Of a DNA stretch of 64,000 nucleotides, positions 18,191 to 27,534 are shown piece after piece (position 1 is the stretch's first letter; every line of letters starts with the position of its first letter). The notes under the pieces are model-generated. The model saw only the letters and a list, made by a program, of their open reading frames with translations. It was not told where the DNA came from and made no database searches. The translations under genes were made by a program, and so were the position numbers. The stretch spans positions 1 through 64,000 of the forward strand of contig CAVXOE010000011.1 in the NCBI GenBank assembly GCA_963763365.1, in the 5' to 3' direction. The DNA comes from VAZQ01 sp963763365 (lineage in GTDB: Bacteria; Pseudomonadota; Alphaproteobacteria; Rhizobiales; Xanthobacteraceae).

Positions 18191-19848
18191 ATGTCGAATG
18201 AATCTCTTGCGCTGTCGACTGTGCCGCCGCCACCCGCCGCGGATGCGGACGACTACGACGTGATTTACGCGACCGTCATGGAAAGTGCCCGCGGCCGCTG
18301 GTTCCTGCGTGAACACGCCCAGCGCGCCCACCACACCGACACCACGCAGGTGCTCGCCGCAATCGCGCGCATCGAAGGCCTGATTCGCGAACGCAGCAGC
18401 GAAGCTTACCAGAGCTTCCGCGCCGAACTCCTGGAGATGGCGCGCGCCATCGCCGACGACGCGAATCGAAGCCGCCGCAACCACGGACGAACCGCGCTCA
18501 CACGACGGCCCAGCCGACGCAAAGGCGGCGACACCGCCTCGCAACGCAAACGACAATTTTGCGACCGCCGAACGCATCAAGGACGTCGCCTGGACCATGC
18601 GCGAGCGCGGGTTCGACCCGGCGACCTGCGACCAGATCGAACAGCTTGCATCGTCGATCCTCTCGGCCGCCGCGCTGCGCAACCCGGACGATGACCGCGC
18701 CCAGAAGCTTGCCGACGTGCTCGGATATCTCGAGCGCCGGATCGACGCCATGCTGGCGAGCGTGGCCGGCGTCGAGGCGATACCGGATTCGGAGGCAGCC
18801 CCTCACCCGCCCTCCCCCGCGCGCCTGGAGTCGGACATCTCGGTCCGGGGAACCAGCGCAGACATGCCGATCCGATCGCGCGGAAGCGGCAGCGACCAAT
18901 TGCGCCGGACATCGGCATCGAGACAACGCCGCTCGCCGTGGAGCCGATGGGCGCAGTCGTCGAACGGTCGACCCCCGGCGGCGGAGCGCGAGCCCGATTC
19001 GGCGCCGGCCGCAGTCATCGATGTACCCGCGGAGATCGTGGCTGAACCTGCGCCGCAGGACATCCCGCATCCCGCGCCCGTCGCGGTCGAGATACCGCAG
19101 CCGACCGCGATCGCACCGGTCATCTCCGCCAACATGGTGCCGCCGGCCTCCGCCGGTGAGCCGAACATCACTCCGCCTCTCGCTCCTGCTCCGGCGCCAC
19201 GTCCCGTGACGCCGGTCGCCACCATCGACCTTGTGATCGAGCACGCTTTGCCCGCGCGCTCGCAGGATACCGCCCACGCATCAGCGGACTTCCTCGACCT
19301 GGACGATCTCGTCCCGCCGAATGAATTCGGCCTGGCGGCGCCAGCAGCCAGCCGAAGCCTCCAACCGCGCGAACCCGATCGCGGACGCAGATGCGGCCGC
19401 TCCAGGTGCGGCGGATGCAATTGACGTTGCAGCAACGCCCGTTGCGACCACCGCGCCGTCCGTGTCGGCCACCGCGGCCTATGACGTTTCCCCGGTCGAG
19501 TTCGCGTCGGATACGGACGAGCGCATTGAAACGCACGCGGCCGATGTCCGGCCCGATCCGCCGTCCGCGCCGCAGGCAAGCGCACCGGCCCGGCACGATG
19601 TGCTCGCGATCGCCGGCATGCCGGTCGACGTGTTGCGCGAGATCGAGCAGGAACTGTTCGTCGTGGAAGTTGCCGCACCGCCGGAGCCCGCGCCGGCCGA
19701 ACGTGCGGAAGTGCCCCGCGATCCGCCGCAGCCCGCGATCGCCGAACTCCGGCCAGCCGCCAACGCAAGGTCCCAGCCCACGCAAGACGATCCGCTGGCG
19801 GCGCTCAAGGCGCTGTCGGACGAAGAGCGGATTGCGCTGTTCACCTGA
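18191..19848 (+). pseudogene. Conserved hypothetical protein, at least four frameshifts
   Basis: One gene read through several frames. It starts at 18191 (MSNESLALSTVPPPP) and continues DYDVIYATVMESARGRWFL. A shift near 18460 (one extra a) leads through IEAAATTDEP to DNFATAERIKDVAWTMRERG and a helical segment ending YLERRIDAML. Two compensating shifts near 18890 and 18970 surround PIAPDIGIETTPLAVEPMG. A further shift near 19350 leads to a Pro/Ala-rich region and the conserved end ALKALSDEERIALFT. The N-terminal 170 residues look helical and soluble; the remainder is a disordered linker with a short terminal motif. I recognise it only as an alphaproteobacterial hypothetical. Function unknown. 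Confidence 0.6.
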
Positions 19849-19880
19849 CGGTGTGCACGCGGCGATGCGCGGCCGCACTC

Positions 19881-20009
19881 CGCATTCCGTCATGTCCGCG
19901 CTTGTCGCGGGCATCCACGATCTTACGCTCCCGACTCCTCGTCGGGGAGAGGGTGGGGTGAGCGGGGTTACAGAATCTCGATAGACCTAACCCCTCACCC
20001 CACCCCTCT
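19881..20009. repeat. GC-rich intergenic inverted repeat
   Basis: Inverted arms GAGAGGGTGGGGTGAG..GGGGTTA (about 19947-19970) and TAACCCCTCACCCCACCCCT (about 19987-20006). It is preceded by a fragment resembling the GTCATG..GCGGGCATCCACG repeat also found at 47821. It separates the convergent hypothetical and threonine dehydratase genes and may end transcription from both sides. Confidence 0.65.
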
Positions 20010-20052
20010 GCCTATGGAGAGGGAGCAGTCCGCGCCACATGAAAAGGTGGTG

Positions 20053-21043
20053 TTACGCCACGAGCCGGTAGAACAGCTCGGGATCGACATTGCCGCCGGA
20101 GAGCACGGCGACCGCGATCTTGCCCTTCACGTCGATCTTGCCGGAGAGCAGCGCGGCGAGCGCGGCCGCTCCGCCCGGCTCGACGACGAGCTTGAGCTCG
20201 CGGAAGGCAAACGCCACCGCCGCGGCAACCTCCTGGTCGCTCACCGCCGCGCCCTGCCCGACCAGCTTCTGATTGATCGCGAAGGTCAGCTCGCCCGGCG
20301 TCTGCGCCATCAGCGCGTCGCAGATCGTGCCGGTGAGCGCCGCGTTGCGCTCGCGCTTGCCGCTCCGGAACGAGCGGGCGTGATCGTCGAAGCCCTCGGG
20401 CTCGGCGGTATAGACGTTCGCATGCGGCGCGCGCGCCTTCACGGCGAGCGCGATTCCGGCCGTGAGCCCGCCGCCGGATGCGGTGACCGCCACCACGTCG
20501 GGCGTGAGCCCGAGCGCGGCCAGATCGTCGATGATCTCGCGGCCGACCGTGCCCTGCCCGGCGATCACCAGCGGATCGTCATAGGGCGGCACCAGCGACG
20601 CGGTGCGCCGCGCGGCGATGTCCTGCGCGATCGCCTGGCGGTCTTCCTTCACGCGATCGTAGAGCACGACCTCGGCGCCGAGCGCGGCGGTGCGCTCGCG
20701 CTTGGGACGCGGCGCATCCGACGGCATGACGATGACCGCCGGCATGCCCAGGATGCGGGCCGCCGCCGCGACGCCTTGCGCGTGATTGCCGGAGGAGAAC
20801 GCCACCACGCCGCCCGCGCGGTCCTGCTGCGGGATCGACGAGCACTTGTTGTAGGCGCCGCGGAACTTGAACGAGCCGGTGCGCTGCAACGTCTCGGCCT
20901 TGAGGAAAATGCGCGCGCCGGTGAGCGCGTCGAGCACCGGCGACGTCACCAGCGGCGTGCGCAAGGCGACGTCGGCAAGCCGCCGCGCCGCGGCATCGAC
21001 GTCGGCGGCGGTCGGTAACTTGAGTGTCGGGCGATAGGGCCAT
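20053..21043 (-). CDS. Threonine/serine dehydratase (PLP-dependent ammonia-lyase)
   Basis: Fold-type II PLP enzyme that deaminates L-threonine or L-serine to the 2-oxo acid. The PLP Lys is in GSFKFRGAYNK, the substrate loop is FSSGNHAQGVA, and the phosphate-binding Gly loop is TASGGGLTAG. At about 320 residues it lacks a C-terminal regulatory ACT domain, so it is the catabolic/short class, not feedback-inhibited IlvA. The N-terminus has a probable one-base insertion at about 21018. ATG 21043 gives MALSPDTQ, and deleting one g joins it to LPTAADVDAAARRLADVALR. As printed the frame extends upstream to 21144 without a convincing start. Serine racemase is an alternative activity. Confidence 0.87.
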
Positions 21044-21131
21044 TGTGCGCGACGGTAGGCCGCGATGACGTGTCCGGCAAGGGCGCTGGCTCGGTTGCGC
21101 GCCTCAATCCATCGAATTCGACAAACGGAAA

Positions 21132-21155
21132 CCCCGGGAAGCATGCTTCCCGGGG
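21132..21155 (-). terminator. Palindromic terminator after outer-membrane gene A
   Basis: A 24-base perfect palindrome, CCCCGGGAAGC/GCTTCCCGGGG, lies 27 bases past the stop of the barrel gene. A short T run follows on the minus strand. It is the first of a series of similar CCCCGGGG hairpins, one behind each barrel gene. Confidence 0.75.
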
Positions 21156-21182
21156 CGTCACGCTGATGCGCCTCAGCGCACT

Positions 21183-22000
21183 TTATTTGCCGTAGACGAC
21201 CGGAGCCGGGGCGGCATTGAACAGATAGTTGAAGCCGACCCGGAAGGTCTGGAAGTCGCCTTGTACGACGACGTGGTCACGAACACGCCGATTCGGAACG
21301 CCGCCGTTCAGCACCGGTACGGTGAACGGTCCGACTCGAGCCGAAGCTGAGATACTGATACTCGGCCTTGACGGTCCACGAGTCCGGCGACCGCCCATTC
21401 GACGCCGGCGCCGACGACCTATCCGGTCTTGGTCGTGCTGCTGGAGAATCGTGAACGAGTCGCCGAGCGGGATCGACGCCCAGTGAAGTCGAAGCTATTG
21501 TTCGCGTAGGCAAGACCGCCAGTGACGTAGAGCAGCACGCGATCAGCCGCGTAGCCAACCCGGCCGCGAAGCGTGCCGAACCATTTCACCTTGTCGCTGG
21601 CGGTGACCGTGCGGACTGCCGGGACGGACGAGCGCTAGTCGGGCCGAGCTCTTGCTCGCGCCGGAGCCCTGGAAGTCGGTTTCGATGCCGAACACCGCAG
21701 GGACCGGCCTGATAGTTGCAGCCGACCTGACCGCCGCCAAATCCACCGCTCAGGCCGAGCGAACCGGCGTCTGCCGAAGACATCGGCCGTTGCTGACCGC
21801 CGCATCGACGGTGTGATCCTTGCTCCAGCCATAGCCGCCGATTGAGACCGACGATAGCATCCGGTCCAACTGAAATACGGAATGACAACCGGCGGCGGAG
21901 AGTAGACAGGCGCAGCCTGACGGACTGGAAGATCAGCCGCGAATGCGGAACCCGAAGCGAAAGCAACAAGAGCGATCCCTGCGACCAAAAGCTTTTTCAT
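21183..22000 (-). pseudogene. Outer-membrane beta-barrel protein (Omp25/31-like) A, multiple frameshifts
   Basis: Starts at 22000 with a good signal peptide (MKKLLVAGIALVAFASGSAFA) followed by ADLPVRQAAPVYSPPPVV and the family mark FSWTGCY. The frame then shifts repeatedly. Removing one base after the TAT of GCY and another a few codons on restores YVGLN and GGYGWSKDHTVDAA. Further shifts surround GLSGGFGGGQVGCNYQAG and VFGIETDFQGSGASKSSARL. It ends in QTFRVGFNYLFNAAPAPVVYGK. At least five single-base events are needed. It is the most damaged of the seven paralogues and the one most likely to be truly decayed, although insertions alone explain what I resolved. Confidence 0.75.
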
Positions 22001-22313
22001 AACGCCCTCCGACCCATGTGCACTCGATGGGTGGATCAATACACGACGAAGCGCGGCAGAGTCCGTCACTCTTGCGCAACACCCCAGATGAATCGAGATC
22101 GGTCGGTATTTTCGTACTCAGATAACGTTTGCATTATTCCCGAACGACACAGTTTCGCCCGGCGCCAGCCACAACAGCGACAGAGGTGGAACGAAACGAA
22201 GGCGATTTCTGCCATCCACGCTTGCTTTCAGTGATGTCGGAGAAAGCCGTGGATCCGCGGCGCAAAGACTACGCAGCCGCGAAGCTTGACTGCGGGCATG
22301 ACAAGATAAGAGA
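22001..22313. other. Upstream region of barrel gene A
   Basis: No supported gene. It contains the promoter side of barrel gene A and a moderately AT-rich stretch (about 22080-22140). I see no operator that I can name. Confidence 0.4.
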
Positions 22314-22340
22314 AACCCCGGGGAACATGTCCCCGGGGTT
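22314..22340 (-). terminator. Palindromic terminator after barrel gene B
   Basis: AACCCCGGGGA / TCCCCGGGGTT, 11-base perfect arms with a 5-base loop, about 28 bases past the stop of the barrel gene at 22368. Confidence 0.75.
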
Positions 22341-22367
22341 CCAGATTTAAGTCGCGCGCGACCCCGG

Positions 22368-23141
22368 TTACTTCGAATAGACCGGCACCGGTGCCTTGCC
22401 GAACTTATAGTTGAAACCGACCTTCAGGACGCTCTTGTTCTCCTTGATGTCGGCGAAATCCGAAGCCGCCGAACTGGCTCGACGAAGCGACGGCCGACTT
22501 CGTGCCGAAGCCGTAATAGTCGTACTCGATGAAGCCCGAGAGGTTGTTGGTGAAGGCGTATTCACCACCGATGCCGACCGTCCAGCCGCTGCGCGTCTGG
22601 CTGACCGTCACCGATGATAGTGCCGCCGGGAGAGGTCCACGATGTGTACTTGTCCTGCTCCCAGGCGCCGCCGCCCTTCACGTAGCCGAGGAAGCGATCC
22701 CAGGCATAGCCGACGCGGCCGGTGACCGACGACAGCGACCTTGACGCTTCGAGCCAATCGGTGCACGCCGCCGGGAAGATGAGCAAGTCAGCGCTCTGAC
22801 CGCTCGCACCGGTCCAGTCATAGTCGCCCTGGATGCCGAACACCCAGCCGCCGACCTGATAGTTGCACCCGGCCTGCACGCCGCCGAGCCAGCCGTTGGC
22901 ATCGTGGCTGCCGAAGCGACCGACCGACGAAACGGATCGCCCGCATCGGTCGGTCCAGTCCTTCTTGACCCACATGCCACCGACGTTGCCGCCGACGTAG
23001 CAGCCGGTCCAGCTATAGTAGCTGACGACGACTGGCGCCAGCGCCGGCGGCGGGCTGTAGCGCACCGGCAGGTCGGCCGCCATCGCGGGGCCCGCGAGAA
23101 GCGCGGACAGCGCAGTCAGCCGAAAGGAGAAACTTCTTCAT
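22368..23141 (-). pseudogene. Outer-membrane beta-barrel protein B, three frameshifts
   Basis: Paralogue of gene D at 24430-25207. The start at 23141 (MKKFLLS) is followed by an inserted base (TCG g CTG ACT) before LTALSALLAGPAMAADLPVRY. The long middle frame contains YYSWTGCYVGGNVGGMW, GWLGGVQAGCNYQVGGWVFG and GRVGYAWDRFLGYVKGGGAW. A second shift near 22610 leads to RSGWTVGIGGEYAFTNNLSG. A third near 22470 leads to ENKSVLKVGFNYKFGKAPVP. All expected barrel strands are present once the shifts are repaired. It shares about 300 bases of upstream sequence with gene D, so the two arose by duplication. Confidence 0.78.
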
Positions 23142-23394
23142 TCGACACCCCCTCGTTTTGGTTTTGGGTAAACGAAAGCTTAACGCGAGGGGGCGCAAAG
23201 TCCGTGACTTGCGAGCAACAGCGCAGGTTAATCGAGCGAAAACAAGTGTCCCGCGGTGGGACAAATTTTGCGATTGCCAACAACTCGCCATTTTTGCCCG
23301 AGAGCGCGCGACGCATTTGCGATCAAATTCGCGCATGAAGGGCCGACGGCGGCACGTCAGCCTCCTCCCGCGTCACGTTCTGTCTGCAAATGAA

Positions 23395-23422
23395 GAAGCC
23401 CCGGGGCATGCCCCGGGGCTTC
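23395..23422 (-). terminator. Perfect 28-base palindromic terminator after barrel gene C
   Basis: GAAGCCCCGGGGCA/TGCCCCGGGGCTTC is a perfect palindrome. It begins 22 bases past the stop of the intact barrel gene at 23445. Confidence 0.8.
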
Positions 23423-23444
23423 GGTATCCAGCGCTTGCGCGCGA

Positions 23445-24212
23445 TCAGTAGTTGGCGACGACCGGGCCTTTGCCGAACTTCCAGTTCACGCCGACCTTCA
23501 GAACGCTCTTGTTGTCTTTGATGTTGATGTAGTCGAACGCCAAGCCGGCAGGCGTGAGGAAGAGGTTCGGCTCAGTGCCGAAGCTGTACCAGTCGTACTC
23601 GACGAAGGCCGACAGGTTGCCGGTGAAGGCATATTCACCGCCGATTCCGACCGTCCAGCCGCCGCGAGTCTCGCTCGCCGATGCCGGCAGGAAGCCGGCA
23701 GCACCCGGGGCGATGTCGTAGTTGTCACGCTCCCAGGCGATGCCGCCCTTCACGTAGCCCAGGAACCTGTCCCACGCGTATCCGATCCGGCCGGTGACGG
23801 ACGCGAGCGACTTGACCTTCGAACTGTCCGTGTAAGGTACGCCGAAGAACGCGGTGTTGAGCGCGTCGGGGCTGTTGCCCTCCGCATTGGCCCAATCATA
23901 GTCGCCCTGGATACCGAATACCCAGCCACCGATCTGATAGTTGCATCCAGCCTGTACGCCGCCGAGCCAGCCGTTTGCGTCATGACTGCCGTAGGCCGAA
24001 CCTGGCACAAAGAACCCGCCCGGAGCGTTGGTCCAATCCTTATGGACCCACATGCCGCCGACGTTGCCGCCGACATAGCAGCCGGTCCAACTATAGCTCG
24101 CGATCACGGGCGTCTTGTAGACGGGCGTTGAGCGCGCGGGCAAATCGGCCGCCGACGCGGGCGCGGCAACAATCGCCGTCAGAGCGACGCCGACAAGAAA
24201 GAGCCGATTCAT
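23445..24212 (-). CDS. Outer-membrane beta-barrel protein C (Omp25/31-like)
   Basis: Intact 255-residue member of the array. The signal peptide ends PASAADLPAR. The N-proximal SYSWTGCYVGGNVGGMW, central GWLGGVQAGCNYQIGGWVFG and ASVTGRIGYAWDRFLGYVKG are shared by all close paralogues. The C-terminal strand VLKVGVNWKFGKGPVVANY ends in an aromatic, as needed for BAM-mediated insertion. An eight-stranded barrel is expected from length. These proteins are abundant surface proteins in Rhizobiales; a specific role cannot be assigned. It is closest to gene E at 25515, with which it shares its 3' end and downstream hairpin. Confidence 0.88.
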   Translation of the reverse strand: MNRLFLVGVALTAIVAAPASAADLPARSTPVYKTPVIASYSWTGCYVGGNVGGMWVHKDWTNAPGGFFVPGSAYGSHDANGWLGGVQAGCNYQIGGWVFGIQGDYDWANAEGNSPDALNTAFFGVPYTDSSKVKSLASVTGRIGYAWDRFLGYVKGGIAWERDNYDIAPGAAGFLPASASETRGGWTVGIGGEYAFTGNLSAFVEYDWYSFGTEPNLFLTPAGLAFDYINIKDNKSVLKVGVNWKFGKGPVVANY

Positions 24213-24376
24213 TCGACTATTCTCCGGTTACTGCTTCGCCCGAGGCGTTTGATAGCGCAATTGCGCGGCCAACTCCGCTGCATCCGCGCAACAGTCGAAG
24301 TTAAATTCGGTGTCTGAAAAAGCTGGCTGCGATGCCTGCCGGCGGCACACAGCGTCGCGCATGACGAGATATGCGA

Positions 24377-24402
24377 AACCCCGAGGACGATGTCCCCGAG
24401 GC
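24377..24402 (-). terminator. Imperfect hairpin terminator after barrel gene D
   Basis: An imperfect version of the series (about ACCCCGAGGA..GTCCCCGAGG), roughly 28 bases past the stop at 24430. Divergence from the CCCCGGGG form of its relatives suggests drift after duplication. Confidence 0.6.
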
Positions 24403-24429
24403 TCCAGATCTTGAGTCGCGCGACCTCGG

Positions 24430-25207
24430 TTACTTCGAGTAGACCGGCACCGGGCGCCTTGCCGAACTTCCAGTTGAAGCCGACCTTCAGGACGCTCTTG
24501 TTTTCCTTGATGTCGATCGCGAAATCCGGCCAACGACGGTAGCGGCCGTGAAGTTAACGGTGCTGCGTGCCGAACGCCGTACTAGTCGTACTCGATGAAG
24601 CCGGACAGGTTGTTGGTGAAGGCGTATTCACCACCGATGCCGACCGTCCAGCCGCTGCGGGTCTCGCTGGCGGTCGCCGAGATCGGGACGCCGGGAGGCG
24701 CCAGTGATGGTGTAGTTGTCCCGCTCCCAGGCGCCGCCGCCCTTCACGTAGCCGAGGAAGCGATCCCAGGCATAGCCGACGCGGCCGGTGACGGACGCAA
24801 GCGACTTGACGCTTGGAGCTATGGTGCCGCCAAGCCGGGTAAGAAGCCAGATGGCGTTGCGATCCGACTGGCGTTGGTCCAGTCGTAGTCGCCCTGGATG
24901 CCGAACACCCAGCCGCCGACCTGATAGTTGCACCCGGCCTGCACACCGCCGAGCCAGCCGTTCGCATTATGGCTGCCGAACGACTGCCCGAAGATGACGG
25001 ATCGCCCGGATGCGGTCGGTCCAGTCCTTGTTGACCCACATGCCGCCGACGTTGGCCGCCGACATAGCAGCCGGTCCAGCTGTAGTAGCTGACGACGACC
25101 GGCGCCATCGCCGGCGGCGGGCTGTAACGCACCGGCAGGTCGGCCGCCATCGCGGGGCCCGCGACAAGCGCGGACAGCGCAGTCACCGAAAGGAGAAACT
25201 TCTTCAC
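24430..25207 (-). pseudogene. Outer-membrane beta-barrel protein D, frameshifted
   Basis: Duplicate of gene B. The start is GTG 25207, aligned to the ATG of gene B; a GTG two codons earlier is possible. The signal peptide MKKFLLSVTALSALVAGPAM is intact and is followed by ADLPVRYSPPPAMAPVVVSY and TGCYVGG. There an extra c near 25055 (GGC GGC c AAC GTC) breaks the frame. Later segments (VKSLASVTGRVGYAWDRFLG, GWTVGIGGEYAFTNNLSG, DIKENKSVLKVGFNWKFGK) are recovered in other frames. The end needs one g removed to read APVPVYSK and the stop at 24430-24432. Several single insertions explain the damage. Confidence 0.75.
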
Positions 25208-25463
25208 TGACACCCCCTCGTTATGGTTTTGGTAAACAAAATCTTAACGCGAGGGGGGCGCAAAGTCCGTGGCTTGCGAGCAACAGCGCAGGTTAATCGA
25301 TCGAAATAGGTGTCCCGTGGTGGCACAAATCTACGATTGCCAAGAACTCGCCATTTTTTGCCGACAGCGCACGACGCAATTGCACGGATCAAATTCGCCA
25401 TGAAGCGCCAGCGGCGGCGCGAAAGCCTCCATCCGAATCACACGCTCTCGTCCGCAAATGAAA
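25208..25463. other. Duplicated upstream region of barrel gene D
   Basis: This region closely matches 23142-23394, upstream of gene B: CACCCCCTCGTT, TAACGCGAGGG, GCGCAAAGTCCGTG, CTTGCGAGCAACAGCGCAGG and GATTGCCAA in the same order. It must contain the promoter and any regulator sites of genes B and D. No gene is supported in either copy. Confidence 0.75.
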
Positions 25464-25490
25464 AAGCCCCGGGGCATGGCCCCGGGGCTT
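25464..25490 (-). terminator. Palindromic terminator after barrel gene E
   Basis: AAGCCCCGGGGC..GCCCCGGGGCTT, nearly identical to the hairpin at 23395-23422, 24 bases past the stop at 25515. A's on the plus strand give the minus-strand transcript a U run. Confidence 0.8.
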
Positions 25491-25514
25491 CGTGTATCCA
25501 GCGCTTGCGCGCGA

Positions 25515-26246
25515 TCAGTAGTTGGCGACGACCGGGCCCTTGCCGAACTTCCAGTTCAGGCCGACCTTCACGACGCTCTTGTTGTCCTTGATGTCGACCG
25601 GGAACACCGGAACAAAGTTGAAGTTCACGGTGTGAGTTCCGAACGAGTAGTAGTCGTACTCGACGAAGCCGGTCAGGTTGTTGGTGAAGGCATATTCACC
25701 GCCGATGCCAACCGTCCAGCCGCTCCTGGTGTCGCTCGTGGTCGCAATGGCGACCGGGGTGGTGATCGTGTATTCGTCCTGCTCCCAGGCGCCGCCGCCC
25801 TTCACGTAGCCGAGGAACCGATCCCAGGCATAGCCGACGCGGCCGGTGACGGAGGAGATCGACTTGATCTTCGCGTAGTCGGTAACGCCGATGAACAGTG
25901 CGTTGCCATTGCTGCTGCTGGCGTTGGTCCAGTCGTAGTCACCCTGGAGACCGAACACCCAACTGCCGACCTGATAGTTGCACCCGACCTGCACACCGCC
26001 GAGCCAGCCGCTCTGGGTCTGGCTGCCGTAGGACTGTCCAACGAATCCGGGAGTAGCGTCGTCGTACCACTCCTTGGTCGCCCAAACGCCACCGACGTTG
26101 CCGCCGACGTAGCAGCCGGTCCAGCTGTAGTAGCTGATGACGGGCGCGGACTTATAAACCGGCGCACGCACCGGCAGATCGGCCGCCATCGCGGGGCCCG
26201 CGACAAGTGCCGAGAGAGCAACGCCAACAAGCAAAAGCTTCTTCAT
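25515..26246 (-). CDS. Outer-membrane beta-barrel protein E (Omp25/31-like)
   Basis: Intact 243-residue paralogue. The start at 26246 is followed by MKKLLLVGVALSALVAGPAM and ADLPVRAPVYKSAPV. The barrel core has SYYSWTGCYVGGNVGGVW, GWLGGVQVGCNYQVGSWVFG and SSVTGRVGYAWDRFLGYVKG. The end VVKVGLNWKFGKGPVVANY is nearly the same as in gene C. In-frame codons extend upstream to 26441 without a credible start. It and gene D form the second copy of a duplicated C-B pair. Confidence 0.88.
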   Translation of the reverse strand: MKKLLLVGVALSALVAGPAMAADLPVRAPVYKSAPVISYYSWTGCYVGGNVGGVWATKEWYDDATPGFVGQSYGSQTQSGWLGGVQVGCNYQVGSWVFGLQGDYDWTNASSSNGNALFIGVTDYAKIKSISSVTGRVGYAWDRFLGYVKGGGAWEQDEYTITTPVAIATTSDTRSGWTVGIGGEYAFTNNLTGFVEYDYYSFGTHTVNFNFVPVFPVDIKDNKSVVKVGLNWKFGKGPVVANY

Positions 26247-26467
26247 TTTGACTATCCCCTTTGTAGTTACGCCCAGACCGCTATTTAGCTCAGCCGGGCC
26301 GTAGAGTCCGTGGCTTTCCCGCAACAGTCCGACTGAATTCAGAATCCCCAATTTCAGCCGTGATTGGTATTCAGTTCCGCTGTCACCAATCTGCCACTCT
26401 TTGGCCGGCCGTTCGCCCCAAGCGGCCGTCGTATCAATCAACCAAACAAACCCGGCAGAACGATGAA

Positions 26468-26490
26468 AGCCCCGGAGGTCATCCGGGGCT
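26468..26490 (-). terminator. Hairpin terminator after barrel gene F
   Basis: AGCCCCGGA / TCCGGGGCT, nine-base arms with a five-base loop, 37 bases past the stop at 26528. Confidence 0.72.
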
Positions 26491-26527
26491 TCATCGCCGC
26501 TCGATCGTCTTGACGCTTGGCGCGTTC

Positions 26528-27280
26528 TTAGTAGCGGGCTCCCGGTCCGAAGCGGTAGTTCACGCCAACCAGGATCATGTGCATGTCCTGCTGGACATTG
26601 ATCGGATACTGGAAGGCCACCGGTGCGATCTGGTTGAACGTCGCGGTGTGGGTACCGAAGTTGAGGTAGTTGTATTCGGCAAACCAGGACCAGCCGCCCG
26701 CGAAGAGCTGCTCGTAGCCGGCGCCGACGGTCCAGCCGCTGCGCGTCAGGCTCGCGGAGGCCTGAATGCCGTTTACCGGATCGTAGCCCGTGTAGTTGTC
26801 CTTCACCCAGGCGCCGCCGCCCTTGACGTAGAGCAGCAGGTTCGGAAGCACCGTGTAGCCGAGGCGGCCGGTCGCGGTCGTCATCCAGGGAATGCTGGTC
26901 TGGTTGATGAGCGTTCCCGCCGGCTGCTGGTTGTTGCCTTTGAGATTGGACCAGTCGAACATGCCCTGCGCGCCGATCACCCAGGAGCCGATCTGGTAGT
27001 CGCAGCCGACCTGCGCACCGCCGGCGAACCCGGCGGCCGAATGCCAGCCGAGATCCTGGCCGGCGAAGCTCGGCGCATAGAAGCCGGTCGGATCATTGAA
27101 GCTCTTGTAGGAATAGGCGCCGCCGACGTTGCCGCCGACATAGCATCCCGTCCAACTGTAGTACGGCGTCACCGGTGCCGATTTGTAGACCGGCGCGGGC
27201 CGGACCCGCAGATCCGCGGCGAGCGCGGGCGCTGTAGCGAGCGTCGCGAGCGCGACCACTCCAAACACTAACTTTCTCAT
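26528..27280 (-). CDS. Outer-membrane beta-barrel protein F
   Basis: Intact 250-residue protein, more distant from A-E. The signal peptide ends APALAADLRVRPAPV. It shares PYYSWTGCYVGGNVGGAYSY and GGAQVGCDYQIGSWVIGAQG but has its own loops and the ending MHMILVGVNYRFGPGARY. Start 27280 is preceded by GGAGGGGGTCCCC, so a strong ribosome site is present. Its promoter probably lies in the AT-rich island at 27400-27510. Confidence 0.88.
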   Translation of the reverse strand: MRKLVFGVVALATLATAPALAADLRVRPAPVYKSAPVTPYYSWTGCYVGGNVGGAYSYKSFNDPTGFYAPSFAGQDLGWHSAAGFAGGAQVGCDYQIGSWVIGAQGMFDWSNLKGNNQQPAGTLINQTSIPWMTTATGRLGYTVLPNLLLYVKGGGAWVKDNYTGYDPVNGIQASASLTRSGWTVGAGYEQLFAGGWSWFAEYNYLNFGTHTATFNQIAPVAFQYPINVQQDMHMILVGVNYRFGPGARY

Positions 27281-27399
27281 GGGGACCCCCTCCAAAAGGC
27301 TTGCGATGATGCGTTCCTACCGGGGATCGCGGCGGCGGGGGTGACGTTTTCGCCACACCGCAAAGCATTGCTCGGTGCGAATGCTTGCGAATCATAGGT

Positions 27400-27510
27400 T
27401 AGATACTCAACTTATTGATTCCATTCGATTTTTATATTTAAAGCCTCTAGTATTGTATTAAGGTTAACCCGGATTAATACTAGCCTTAACCTTAACATCT
27501 GGTTAGACCT
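27400..27510. promoter_or_regulatory. AT-rich divergent regulatory island with two overlapping inverted repeats
   Basis: This short stretch is strikingly AT-rich in GC-rich surroundings. CTAGTATT (27447-27454) pairs with AATACTAG (27476-27483). AAGGTTAA (27460-27467) pairs with TTAACCTT (27486-27493). Both interlock between the divergent barrel gene F and SDR gene. Further TTAAC/GTTA half sites follow. It looks like a control region with regulator sites; the regulator is unknown. Confidence 0.55.
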
Positions 27511-27534
27511 GCCCGCTCAGAGAGGGAGATCGGC

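Noticed and set aside
1486..25207. Programmed ribosomal frameshifting as the explanation for broken frames
   Set aside because: The shifts lie in unrelated genes, lack a common slippery heptamer or downstream structure, occur several times per gene and always look like one inserted base.
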